From contig JAFGMF010000185.1 of NCBI GenBank assembly GCA_016927675.1, positions 1 through 7,068 of the forward strand: DNA of 7,068 bases. The letters run 5' to 3'. This DNA is from Candidatus Cloacimonadota bacterium (GTDB lineage: Bacteria; Cloacimonadota; Cloacimonadia; Cloacimonadales; TCS61). This document shows positions 1 through 6,470 of this stretch, one piece after another. Within the stretch, counting starts at the first letter, position 1. The number at the start of each line of letters is the position of its first letter. Below the pieces are notes generated by a model, which did not search any database, was not told where the DNA came from, and was given only the letters and a program-made list of their open reading frames with translations. Both the position numbers and the translations under genes were made by a program.

Positions 1-4
1 AATT

Positions 5-57
5 GGCAGGAATTGACTTAAAGCGTAGCTTAAGTTAAGGACTGCCGCCTCTGGCGG
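5..57. repeat. Two adjacent hairpin-forming palindromes at the head of the repeat region
   Basis: The first palindrome pairs GGCAG (5-9) with CTGCC (42-46). After a 3x3 internal mismatch it pairs 13-21 with 30-38 (TTGACTTAA with TTAAGTTAA, one G-T pair), leaving an 8-nt loop. The second is CCGCC (45-49) with GGCGG (53-57) and a TCT loop. They share bases 45-46, so the two hairpins would compete. No T-run follows, so they do not look like intrinsic terminators. The first resembles a diverged unit of the array that begins at 68. Function is unknown. Confidence 0.5.
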
Positions 58-67
58 AAGTGAGAGC

Positions 68-372
68 GGACTTGAGTCGCAGCGAGCCAAGCGAGTGTGA
101 CTCGAGAACGCTATCCTGAATGAACCAGGAATTCAAGTCGCAGCGATCGAAGCGAGTGTGACTCGAGAACGCTACCCAGGATGAACCAGGAATTCAAGTC
201 GCAGCGAGCGAAGCGAGTGTGACTCGAGAACGCTACCCAGAATGAACCAGGAATTCAAGTCGCAGCGAGCGAAGCGAGTGTGACTCGAGGACGCTACTCA
301 GAATGAACCAGGAATTCAAGTCGCAGCGAGCGAAGCGAGTGTGACTCGAGAACGCGACCCAGAATTAAGTCG
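68..372. repeat. Tandem array of five 61-bp units with internal inverted repeat
   Basis: Units start at 68, 129, 190, 251 and 312, exactly 61 bp apart. Copies 2-5 differ from each other at only a few positions over the core; copy 1 is more diverged at its left end, and copy 5 loses the match after about 365. Each unit holds GTCGCA and, after 14 nt, TGTGAC, which pair as a stem with one G-T wobble (198-203 with 218-223 in copy 3). The loop is GCGAGCGAAGCGAG. A decayed sixth copy can be followed at about 363-400. A 61-bp period is not a multiple of three and no long frame crosses the array, so it is not protein-coding. It may be a minisatellite or a palindromic intergenic repeat; the role is unknown. 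Confidence 0.9.
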
Positions 373-454
373 AAACTAGAATCGCAACGATTGAAGTTAA
401 TCCCTGCCCTGATGAATAACCGTAGTTTAGGGTTTGTTTTTGACAACTAAGAGC

Positions 455-468
455 GCGAAGACGCGAAG
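455..468. repeat. GCGAAG doublet motif
   Basis: GCGAAG occurs at 455-460 and again at 463-468, separated by AC. The same GCGAAG word lies in the loop of each 61-bp unit further left. Short GCGAAG/GCAAAG doublets of this kind are, from memory, scattered between genes in several environmental bacterial genomes. This may be a remnant of an interspersed repeat, but one occurrence is weak evidence. Confidence 0.3.
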
Positions 469-510
469 TAATATAGTGTTTTTTTAAAGAATTTAAGTTA
501 ATAATCTGAC

Positions 511-566
511 AATTTCAAATTTCAAATTTCACATTTCAAATTCATAATTCCAAATTTCAAATTCTC
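511..566. repeat. Phased heptamer repeat (AATTTCA)n
   Basis: From 511 the sequence reads as consecutive 7-bp words with no slip in phase: AATTTCA three times, then CATTTCA, AATTCAT, AATTCCA and AATTTCA, followed by a partial AATTC. That is seven units plus a remainder. It is a strongly AT-rich simple repeat in the leader region of the kinase gene, about 130 bp before the candidate promoter. Slippage-prone arrays like this can vary in copy number. A regulatory role is conceivable but not shown. Confidence 0.85.
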
Positions 567-691
567 TCTCCTGATTACAAGGTCAATTCAACTATTCTCC
601 TCAGTGCCTATCCATGCAAATCAGTAAGCTTAATATTTCACCTGCTGGGAGATATTATTCCTGATCAACGATAACTCACATTTTAAAACCA

Positions 692-721
692 TTGACAAAA
701 AAAGCAACCGATCAAGAAAAT
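692..721 (+). promoter_or_regulatory. Candidate sigma70-type promoter for the PAS/GAF kinase
   Basis: A perfect TTGACA -35 element lies at 692-697. The best -10 candidate is GAAAAT at 716-721 (four of six consensus positions) with an 18-bp spacer. Transcription would begin near 728 and give a leader of about 95 nt before the ATG at 823. The -10 is poor, and a TATAGA-like word at 741-746 is an alternative. This is sequence inference only, and the sigma-factor preference of the host is unknown. Confidence 0.3.
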
Positions 722-822
722 CATGGCAAAATTAAGGCATTATAGAACAGTGGGTTCAGGACAGCGTTGATAGTTTTATTTGCCGGTAGCGATAGATTTT
801 GATAATGGGCGGGTATTACAAT

Positions 823-3216
823 ATGAAAGATATTGCAATGGAAAATGAGCAGATATATCGCACCTTTTTTCAGAATTTTCAGGGGATAGCTTTTCAAATC
901 AAAATGGATTACAAGGTTTTGTTTCTACAGGGAGAGGTCAATAAGATTACCGGTTATTCAACCGAAGAGCTTATCTCAGATAAATTTGAACTTGATACAC
1001 TCATCCATCCGGAGGATCTCCCGGAATTCCTGAAAATAAACGATACCAAATTGAAAAAGATACCCGAATATTCGCTTGAACGTGAATACAGGATCATAAC
1101 CAGGAGCGGTCAAATCCGCTGGGTTCATGAGCAGGTTCACAATATCTGTGATGATCGGGGAAATCCTGTTTTGCTGCAGGGGATCATATCTGATATCACA
1201 GATCGTAAACAGGCTGATTTGATCCAGATGCTGCTGTATAACATTGCTCAGGCGGTTAATACAACCAAAAATCTTGATGAGCTTTATTGCCTGATTCATC
1301 ATTATCTTGGTATGATCATCGAAAATAGGAATTTCTATCTGGCCCTGATCAATGAAGTTGAAGATATGATAACTTTTCCTTATTACCATGATGATAAAGA
1401 TATCCAGCCGGATCCGGTTCCCAGAAAACTATCCACCGGATTATCTGAGTATGTGATCCGGACAGGGAAATCACTCTGGGCAGATACTGCTACAATAAAT
1501 GACCTGATCAGAACTAAACAGATTCATGTTGATGGCAGTATGCCCGAAGTCTGGGTTGGTATTCCCCTGAAAAATGATAATCGAATTATTGGAATAATGG
1601 CTCTGCAGAGTTATGATGATGCCGGAGCTTATGATAAAAAGGACTTAAAGCTGCTCGAATTTATTTCATATCAGATCGCTTCTGCTATCACCAGAAAAAA
1701 ATCTGAGCAGTTAAACCATCAGCTTTCAGAGATAATTCGTAACAGCAGCGATGGTATTGTTCTCACCAATCCCGAAGGGCTGATCACTTACGTTAATCCT
1801 GCCTTTGAAAAGATGAGCGGTTATACTCCTAATGAGCTTCTCCGATCTGATCCTGCAGAACTGATCGTGACCAAAGACGTTACTTCAACTGCCGGGATAA
1901 TTCGCAATTCTGTGAGAACGCAGGGAGAATGGAAGCATGAGATAATCTGCAGACGCAAGAATGGAGAACATTATCATGTGGAAAGCAGAGTTTTCCCAAT
2001 CTATGATGATCAAGGTGAAATCATCTGGATAGCTGCAACTCAGCAGGATATTACCGAACGGAAAAAAGCTCAGGAAATACAAAGAGTACTCTATAAAATC
2101 TCGAAAGCTTCACTTGTTACCAATGACATCCCGGAGCTGTGCAGCAAGATCAGAGATTTTCTCAGCATTATCATCGATACAACCAATTTCTATGTAGCGA
2201 TTTTTGAAGAAGAAAGTAACATGATATCCTTTGTTTATTACGAAGATGAAAATATCAGACAGAGTAATAATCTTCAACTCAGCAGACAGTTCGGAAAAGG
2301 ACTTACTGAATATGTTATCAAAACAGGCATGCCCCTGTATGCCCCGCGGAAAGTTCAGCAGGAATTGGCGCAAAAGAAAATAATCGATCTCACCGGAACA
2401 CCAGCAGAATTCTGGATAGGCGTTCCGTTAAAAGCCGACAATAAAACCATCGGGGTTATTGCCGTTCAGAGTTATGATCCTGATAAGCAATATTCAGAAA
2501 ATGATATCGAAATTCTTAGTTTTATTTCAGACGAACTTGCTCATGCTGTTAACAGAAAAAATGCACTGGATCAGATCAAACAGAACCTCAGAGTAAAAGA
2601 AGTTCTGATCAAGGAATTGTATCATCGAACGAAAAATAATATGCAGATCATTTCCTCGATGTTAAGGCTTAAAGCAAGACACAGCAGCGATGAGATCAAA
2701 GAGATATTCAGGGATGTCAACCTCAAGATCCAGACGATGAGTCTGGTACATAAAAAGCTGTACCAGTCCAGAGACCTTTCTGAGATTGATCTGAAAGACT
2801 ATATCGAAGATCTGGCTGAGTTGTTGGCAGATAGTTTTACTCTGGCAGCTGAGAAAGTTACCTTTCGACTGGATCTCGAAAATATCCTGATCACTATGGA
2901 TACGGCAATACCCCTTGGCTTGATTTTGAATGAACTTATTTCAAACATCTTTAAACACGCTTTCCCGGAGCAGCTAAAAGGTGAAATCTTTATCGGCCTG
3001 CACCTTGATGAACAGAACTTCATCAATATCAGAGTCGAAGATAACGGAATTGGGATTCCAGCTGATATGGATCTGAGAAAAGAATCGCCCATGGGACTTA
3101 ACATTGTGATAACTCTGATCGAATCTCAACTCAAGGGGCAGGTTAAATACAGATCTGAAAATGGACTGAAATGGCAGATCAGATTACAGGATAGCACACA
3201 TATCAGAAGGATATGA
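823..3216 (+). CDS. Soluble sensor histidine kinase, PAS-GAF-PAS-GAF-HisKA_2-HATPase
   Basis: A 797-residue cytoplasmic sensor kinase without membrane segments. In order it has PAS/PAC (about 12-132), GAF (135-290), PAS/PAC (300-414), GAF (420-582), a HisKA_2 dimerisation and phosphoacceptor domain (595-672) and an ATP-binding domain to the C-terminus. His601 in ELYHRTKNNMQ is the expected autophosphorylation site. The N box has Asn703 and Asn708, the G1 box DNGIG begins at Asp740, and the G2 box PMGL is at 756-759. All key residues are present, so the kinase should be active. The input ligands are unknown. The two GAF domains are close paralogues, pointing to internal duplication. There is no attached receiver, and no intact receiver gene on this strand. 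The start is uncertain: ATG 823 follows GGGCGGG (808-814); ATG 805 and TTG 799 are in frame upstream, and ATG 838 is in frame downstream. The last bases overlap a short ATG frame at 3213. The family call is firm; the signal is not known. Confidence 0.93.
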   Translation: MKDIAMENEQIYRTFFQNFQGIAFQIKMDYKVLFLQGEVNKITGYSTEELISDKFELDTLIHPEDLPEFLKINDTKLKKIPEYSLEREYRIITRSGQIRWVHEQVHNICDDRGNPVLLQGIISDITDRKQADLIQMLLYNIAQAVNTTKNLDELYCLIHHYLGMIIENRNFYLALINEVEDMITFPYYHDDKDIQPDPVPRKLSTGLSEYVIRTGKSLWADTATINDLIRTKQIHVDGSMPEVWVGIPLKNDNRIIGIMALQSYDDAGAYDKKDLKLLEFISYQIASAITRKKSEQLNHQLSEIIRNSSDGIVLTNPEGLITYVNPAFEKMSGYTPNELLRSDPAELIVTKDVTSTAGIIRNSVRTQGEWKHEIICRRKNGEHYHVESRVFPIYDDQGEIIWIAATQQDITERKKAQEIQRVLYKISKASLVTNDIPELCSKIRDFLSIIIDTTNFYVAIFEEESNMISFVYYEDENIRQSNNLQLSRQFGKGLTEYVIKTGMPLYAPRKVQQELAQKKIIDLTGTPAEFWIGVPLKADNKTIGVIAVQSYDPDKQYSENDIEILSFISDELAHAVNRKNALDQIKQNLRVKEVLIKELYHRTKNNMQIISSMLRLKARHSSDEIKEIFRDVNLKIQTMSLVHKKLYQSRDLSEIDLKDYIEDLAELLADSFTLAAEKVTFRLDLENILITMDTAIPLGLILNELISNIFKHAFPEQLKGEIFIGLHLDEQNFINIRVEDNGIGIPADMDLRKESPMGLNIVITLIESQLKGQVKYRSENGLKWQIRLQDSTHIRRI

Positions 3217-3392
3217 AAAACCAAAAACGGGATGCATGCTCAGTTTTTATCTGGCACGAAAATCAGCAATGGGGCAGGGGTGTCAGAATTGATATCAGCA
3301 GGGATAGAAATCCATCTGGAAATGAAATCAGTTTTATCTGGGGTGCGCAGACAGCTGATGACTGATCAAATCCTGACAATAAATATTTTTTA

Positions 3393-3397
3393 GCAGG
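3393..3397 (+). promoter_or_regulatory. Ribosome-binding site of the C5-epimerase gene
   Basis: GCAGG lies 11 nt upstream of the ATG at 3409, separated by TAA and a run of eight T residues. The spacing is somewhat long. It is the only Shine-Dalgarno-like word near this start and supports ATG 3409 over later in-frame methionines. Confidence 0.45.
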
Positions 3398-3408
3398 TAA
3401 TTTTTTTT

Positions 3409-4485
3409 ATGTTCACCGGGAAAAGATATCGCAATGAACCGGGAAGGTTCTGGAAAAAGATCAGACTGCATTGCATACGAACTCTTCTGATCGCTGTTAT
3501 CACCATTATGCTTGTTGAAATTAGCTATTCTCACTTCGAAAAAATGATCCGGTATTTTAAAAGTAAGATCTTTCAGGTGGAGATCATCAACGAATTTATC
3601 ATATCTAACAATGGGATCCCGATCGTAGATTACGGCATGATCATGGGAATTGATATCGGTCTTCAGATAGTGCCCGTAGCCGTCTGTCGGACTGCTCTCA
3701 AGCATTACGACAACTATATATCCGGCGATGCCGATGCTTATCACAGTTTCATGAACTGCGTGGAATGGCTTATCGATGAGGGTGTACGCACAGACAGCCT
3801 GATAATCTTTCCACATCATTTCCCATTTCCTCTCTATCAGATGAACCCGCCCTGGCAGTCTGCCATGGCTCAGGGGCAGGCTCTTCAGGTTATGATCAGA
3901 GCGCATGAATTATCTGCTGAGAACAGATTCCTATCATTTGCCGATAGTCTGGTCAATTCTCTTTTCCGGGAAGTTGATCATGGCGGATTTACTCTGAAAT
4001 GGGAGCATGATTCCTGGTGGTATGAAGAATATGTTGATCCGGCAGCCGACAGCAGTATGGTTTTAAACGGGATGATGTATACTCTGCTCGGACTCCGAGA
4101 ATATTATCAATATACAAATTCCGAACCAGCGCTCAAACTGTTTCGCAACGGTTTGAAGGCTGTCGAGCAGATGATCCCCGAATACGATCGTCACGGACAC
4201 AGTTATTACGATATCCGTAAAAATCCCGCAGGCGGAAAATATCATCAGATCCATACATCCCAGTTGCTGGATCTTTATCAGACTACCAACTCGGAAATCC
4301 TGTTCGAATATTATCAAAAATGGAATAAATTCCAGAGTGCCCCTTACTTGATCCAGTTAGTGACAGCTCCACCGAAAATGTTGATCGGGGTTTACTGTCT
4401 GGCTTTTCTTATTGTACTTTGTTCCTGGGGATTAGTCAGATTAATCGGGTGCATTTTTCGTCGTCCGGATAAAAATTATCGGTAA
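3409..4485 (+). CDS. Membrane-anchored D-glucuronyl C5-epimerase family protein
   Basis: A 358-residue protein matching the C-terminal catalytic domain of D-glucuronyl C5-epimerases. That family flips C5 of glucuronate to iduronate (or related uronates) within a polymer such as heparosan. Recognisable motifs are GIPIVDYG (69-76), FPFPLY then PWQSAMAQGQ (148-157), YEEY (205-208), VLNGMMYTLLGL (218-229), SYYDIR (265-270) and YHQIHTSQL (278-286). Tyr205 or Tyr208, Tyr267 and Tyr278 appear to align with the tyrosines reported as important in the vertebrate enzyme; this is from memory. A hydrophobic helix at about 22-40 follows a very basic N-terminus, and a second lies at 323-350 before a basic tail. 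The catalytic domain is therefore probably held outside the cytoplasmic membrane by both ends. It is shorter than the animal enzyme (about 617 residues) and lacks that enzyme's N-terminal beta domain. No glycosyltransferase or export gene is nearby. The actual substrate is unknown. Confidence 0.88.
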   Translation: MFTGKRYRNEPGRFWKKIRLHCIRTLLIAVITIMLVEISYSHFEKMIRYFKSKIFQVEIINEFIISNNGIPIVDYGMIMGIDIGLQIVPVAVCRTALKHYDNYISGDADAYHSFMNCVEWLIDEGVRTDSLIIFPHHFPFPLYQMNPPWQSAMAQGQALQVMIRAHELSAENRFLSFADSLVNSLFREVDHGGFTLKWEHDSWWYEEYVDPAADSSMVLNGMMYTLLGLREYYQYTNSEPALKLFRNGLKAVEQMIPEYDRHGHSYYDIRKNPAGGKYHQIHTSQLLDLYQTTNSEILFEYYQKWNKFQSAPYLIQLVTAPPKMLIGVYCLAFLIVLCSWGLVRLIGCIFRRPDKNYR

Positions 4486-4501
4486 AACCTGCTAATTTCT
4501 G

Positions 4502-4882
4502 TTAACCTTGATCCTCTTCCGAAACAACAGGTGTGATGATCTCGATCAGCTCTTCGAAGATTACAGGTTTTTTCATGATTGCCTGTAGAACATAAGAACG
4601 GGCTTTATCAATAATTTCAGCATTGATTATCCCGTCTTGAAAATCAACATCACTTGATTGCCGGAATCTACAATATGTTCTGCAAGATCAGGACCTCTTG
4701 ATTTACCTTACAGTTGGAGATCAAGAATAACGATAAAATGTTGTTGTGACTGGTAATTTTTTGATGGCGTCTTTACCTGTGGAAACCAGCTCACAGAGAT
4801 CGAAACCGCAACTTAGCAAATCCTGATGCAGCTGATATGCAGTAACTGCCTCATCTTCCACGAGTAGAATGGTTTTATTCAA
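4502..4882 (-). pseudogene. Decayed CheY-like response regulator receiver
   Basis: The reverse strand encodes a receiver domain split over two frames. The N-terminal part reads KTILLVEDEAVTAYQL and carries the acidic pocket, but a stop (4721-4723) closes that frame. The middle part, one base out of phase, reads FIVILDLQL with the phosphoacceptor Asp codon at 4720-4722, then a stop (4708-4710) and later PDLAEHIVDSGNQVMLIF, ending in a second stop (4627-4629). The C-terminal part returns to the first frame near 4633 and gives AIMKKPVIFEELIEII, with the conserved Lys-Pro pair, ending at TAA 4502-4504. First and last parts share a frame, so the two indels compensate and total length stays 127 codons. 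The start is a guess: TTG at 4880-4882, 8 nt after the upstream kinase stop. It was probably the last gene of the operon. Sequencing error could explain some lesions, but three in 380 bp favours real decay. Confidence 0.85.
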
Positions 4883-4890
4883 ATTCAGAC

Positions 4891-6051
4891 TCAGACTCTT
4901 TTCGCATAATGTTCATGTTCAATTGTAACTTTCATCTGCAATCCATTATCTACCCGGAAATCAAGTTGCCCTCTTAGTTGGTGAATTATCAGCCCGTGAG
5001 CCGTATTCAAACCATGATTTTTTAACGAATTCGTAATAAAATCTGGCTCTACTCCTATTCCATTGTCATTAACTTCCAGGATGAGCTGCTTGTCTTCATT
5101 TTCTGTAAGTTTAATCTCTATCACACCCTTCCTGTTATCAGGGAAGGCATGCTTGATCGCATTGGTGAGTAATTCGTTGAGGATCAGTCCAAAAGGAATT
5201 GCTACATCAATCAGTACATTGATATCTTCTAGCTCAAGTTTGATCTCATGTGACTGTTCATCCGAGAAATAGCATTGGATGAGTAGATCGACCAGACCGG
5301 TAAAATAATTCTTCAGATTTACCTGAGACAGATCTTTGGATTCATAGAGCTTCTGATGAACCAGAGCCATTGTTCTGATCTTGTTTTCAATATCCTTGAT
5401 TATTTCCAGGCGATTTTCTTTGTCGATGAGATTGCTTCTCATGTGTAGCATGGAAATGATCACCTGCATGTTGTTTTTGGTGCGATGATATAATTCCAGA
5501 AGTAACAATTCCTTCTCCTGAATTGCTTTCTGTAAATCTTCTTCTGTTTTTCTACGTTTTCTTATCTCGCTTTCCAGTTCTAATACCTTATCCTCCAGCT
5601 TTTTAATCAGACGTTCATTATACTGTTTAAATACCTCTTCCTCAGATCTGAGATCGGGCTGTTGCGGGTGATATTCTCCTTTTTTATAACAAGCCATCAA
5701 TTCATCGACAGTTTGTAATAAATTCTCAGGTTCCATGGGTTTTTTTAAATATTTATCGGCTCCCAGGCTGAGAGCAAATTGCTTGTCTTTTTCTGTTAAA
5801 TAAGTTGCAGTGTAAAAAACGAAGGGGATTTTTCTTAACTGAATGTCTTTTTTCACGATCCGGCAGAATTGAAATCCGTCCATCACCGGCATCAGAATGT
5901 CACTGATGATCAGATCAACTTCTTCTTCTGCCAGTAATTCCAAAGCTGATTTTCCGTTGGCTGCCTCTAAAACAGGATAACCTGCGTTCTGCAGCAAGGA
6001 TTGCAGCAGATAGCGCGCATCTTTATTGTCATCTAAAATCAATATTTTCAT
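4891..6051 (-). CDS. Receiver-linked histidine kinase, REC-coiled coil-HisKA_2-HATPase
   Basis: A 386-residue cytoplasmic protein. It begins with a receiver domain (about 1-120): acidic pair Asp7/Asp8, phosphoacceptor Asp51 in SDILMPVMDG, Thr81 and Lys104-Pro105. A charged heptad-rich helix (about 135-185) follows, then a HisKA_2 domain with His189 in ELYHRTKNNMQ and an ATP-binding domain. The N box has Asn292 and Asn297, and DNGIG begins at Asp329. The expected G2 box is unusual: NHGLNTAHG (345-353) replaces the usual S-L/M-G-L-x-x-V. The layout implies that phosphorylation of the N-terminal receiver by an upstream kinase controls the kinase at the C-terminus, an intermediate step in a phosphorelay. 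It lies 56 nt after the single-domain receiver gene and just before the decayed receiver, which may have been its target. The kinase core is plainly related to that of the + strand PAS/GAF kinase. ATG 6051 is supported by a GAGGGAG site. Confidence 0.93.
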   Translation of the reverse strand: MKILILDDNKDARYLLQSLLQNAGYPVLEAANGKSALELLAEEEVDLIISDILMPVMDGFQFCRIVKKDIQLRKIPFVFYTATYLTEKDKQFALSLGADKYLKKPMEPENLLQTVDELMACYKKGEYHPQQPDLRSEEEVFKQYNERLIKKLEDKVLELESEIRKRRKTEEDLQKAIQEKELLLLELYHRTKNNMQVIISMLHMRSNLIDKENRLEIIKDIENKIRTMALVHQKLYESKDLSQVNLKNYFTGLVDLLIQCYFSDEQSHEIKLELEDINVLIDVAIPFGLILNELLTNAIKHAFPDNRKGVIEIKLTENEDKQLILEVNDNGIGVEPDFITNSLKNHGLNTAHGLIIHQLRGQLDFRVDNGLQMKVTIEHEHYAKRV

Positions 6052-6060
6052 GTGATTAAA

Positions 6061-6068
6061 ACTCCCTC
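6061..6068 (-). promoter_or_regulatory. Ribosome-binding site of the receiver-kinase gene
   Basis: On the reverse strand GAGGGAGT ends 9 nt before the ATG at 6049-6051. It is a strong Shine-Dalgarno match and fixes this start. No hairpin terminator is seen in the 56-nt gap to the upstream receiver gene, so the two are probably co-transcribed. Confidence 0.65.
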
Positions 6069-6107
6069 AGTCCGATATTTACCCTAAGACTGCTTTCCTC
6101 ATATAAA

Positions 6108-6470
6108 TTATTCGATAAATCTTCCGATTTCTTTCATAAAACTCTCCGGATTTATCGGCTTTTCCATGTATCCGGTACAACCTGCTGCCAGCGCTTTCTC
6201 TCTGTCACCTGTCATGGCGTACGATGTTAGAGCAACAATGGTCAGATTATTACCCCGACGGTCTGACCTGATCCTGCGGGTAGCCTCAAGACCATTGATG
6301 TCTGGCAGTTGAACATCCATCACAACAAGATCCGGCTGTTCTGACAAAGCTATCTCTACTCCGGTAAGTCCGTTCCTCGCGACAATAACTTCATGACCGT
6401 TCTTTTCCAGAATATAACGGATCAAGTAAAGGTTTGCTTCATTATCTTCTATTACTAAGATATCACTCAT
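6108..6470 (-). CDS. Single-domain response regulator (CheY/DivK-like receiver)
   Basis: A 120-residue stand-alone receiver domain with no output domain. The conserved features are Glu8/Asp9 in VIEDNEAN (acidic, Mg-binding), phosphoacceptor Asp52 in VMDVQLPDING, Thr82 in ALTSYAM and Lys104-Pro105 in YMEKPINPES. All residues needed for phosphorylation are there. The VEDNE..N and MD.QLP..NG style resembles DivK-type receivers that work by protein contact or as phosphorelay shuttles. Its ATG overlaps the end of the upstream histidine kinase by 8 nt, so the two are probably translationally coupled and cognate. The downstream gene encodes a receiver-kinase, the natural next partner or competitor for phosphoryl groups. 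A GGGAGA ribosome-binding site precedes the start at normal spacing. Confidence 0.93.
   Translation of the reverse strand: MSDILVIEDNEANLYLIRYILEKNGHEVIVARNGLTGVEIALSEQPDLVVMDVQLPDINGLEATRRIRSDRRGNNLTIVALTSYAMTGDREKALAAGCTGYMEKPINPESFMKEIGRFIE

Larger units (their letters stand above)
1..822. other. Non-coding, repeat-rich region upstream of the PAS/GAF histidine kinase
   Basis: No convincing gene was found here on either strand; the few ATG-started frames are only about 15 codons long and lack ribosome-binding sites. The left half is GC-richer and made of palindromic repeats (hairpins at 5-57 and a 61-bp tandem array). From about 480 on it is AT-rich, with a phased heptamer run at 511-566 and a candidate promoter at 692-721. 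Between about 567 and 690 I see nothing beyond ordinary AT-rich sequence. No tRNA, rRNA or CRISPR structure was recognised. Confidence 0.75.

Noticed and set aside
68..372. CRISPR array
   Set aside because: The units abut head to tail with a fixed 61-bp period, and the parts between the palindromes are also repeated. There are no unique spacers and no cas genes.
440..477. Second promoter based on TTGACA at 440-445
   Set aside because: The nearest -10-like words (TAATAT at 469, TATAGT at 472) leave spacers of 23 bp or more, too long for a sigma70 promoter.
723..770. A 15-codon ATG frame just upstream of the kinase, as a leader peptide
   Set aside because: It is very short, with no ribosome-binding site and no regulatory codon run or attenuator structure after it.
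976..1389. Antisense frame of 137 codons within the PAS/GAF kinase
   Set aside because: It opposes well-conserved PAS and GAF coding sequence, has no motif and no ribosome-binding site.
3327..3360. Terminator hairpin after the PAS/GAF kinase
   Set aside because: ATCAG/CTGAT and TCTG/CAGA can pair, but the stem is interrupted and the T-run starts about 25 nt later, so it does not fit an intrinsic terminator.
3334..3906. A 190-codon open frame antisense to the epimerase gene
   Set aside because: It lies wholly against the start of a gene with clear family motifs and shows no recognisable domain; it is a shadow frame.
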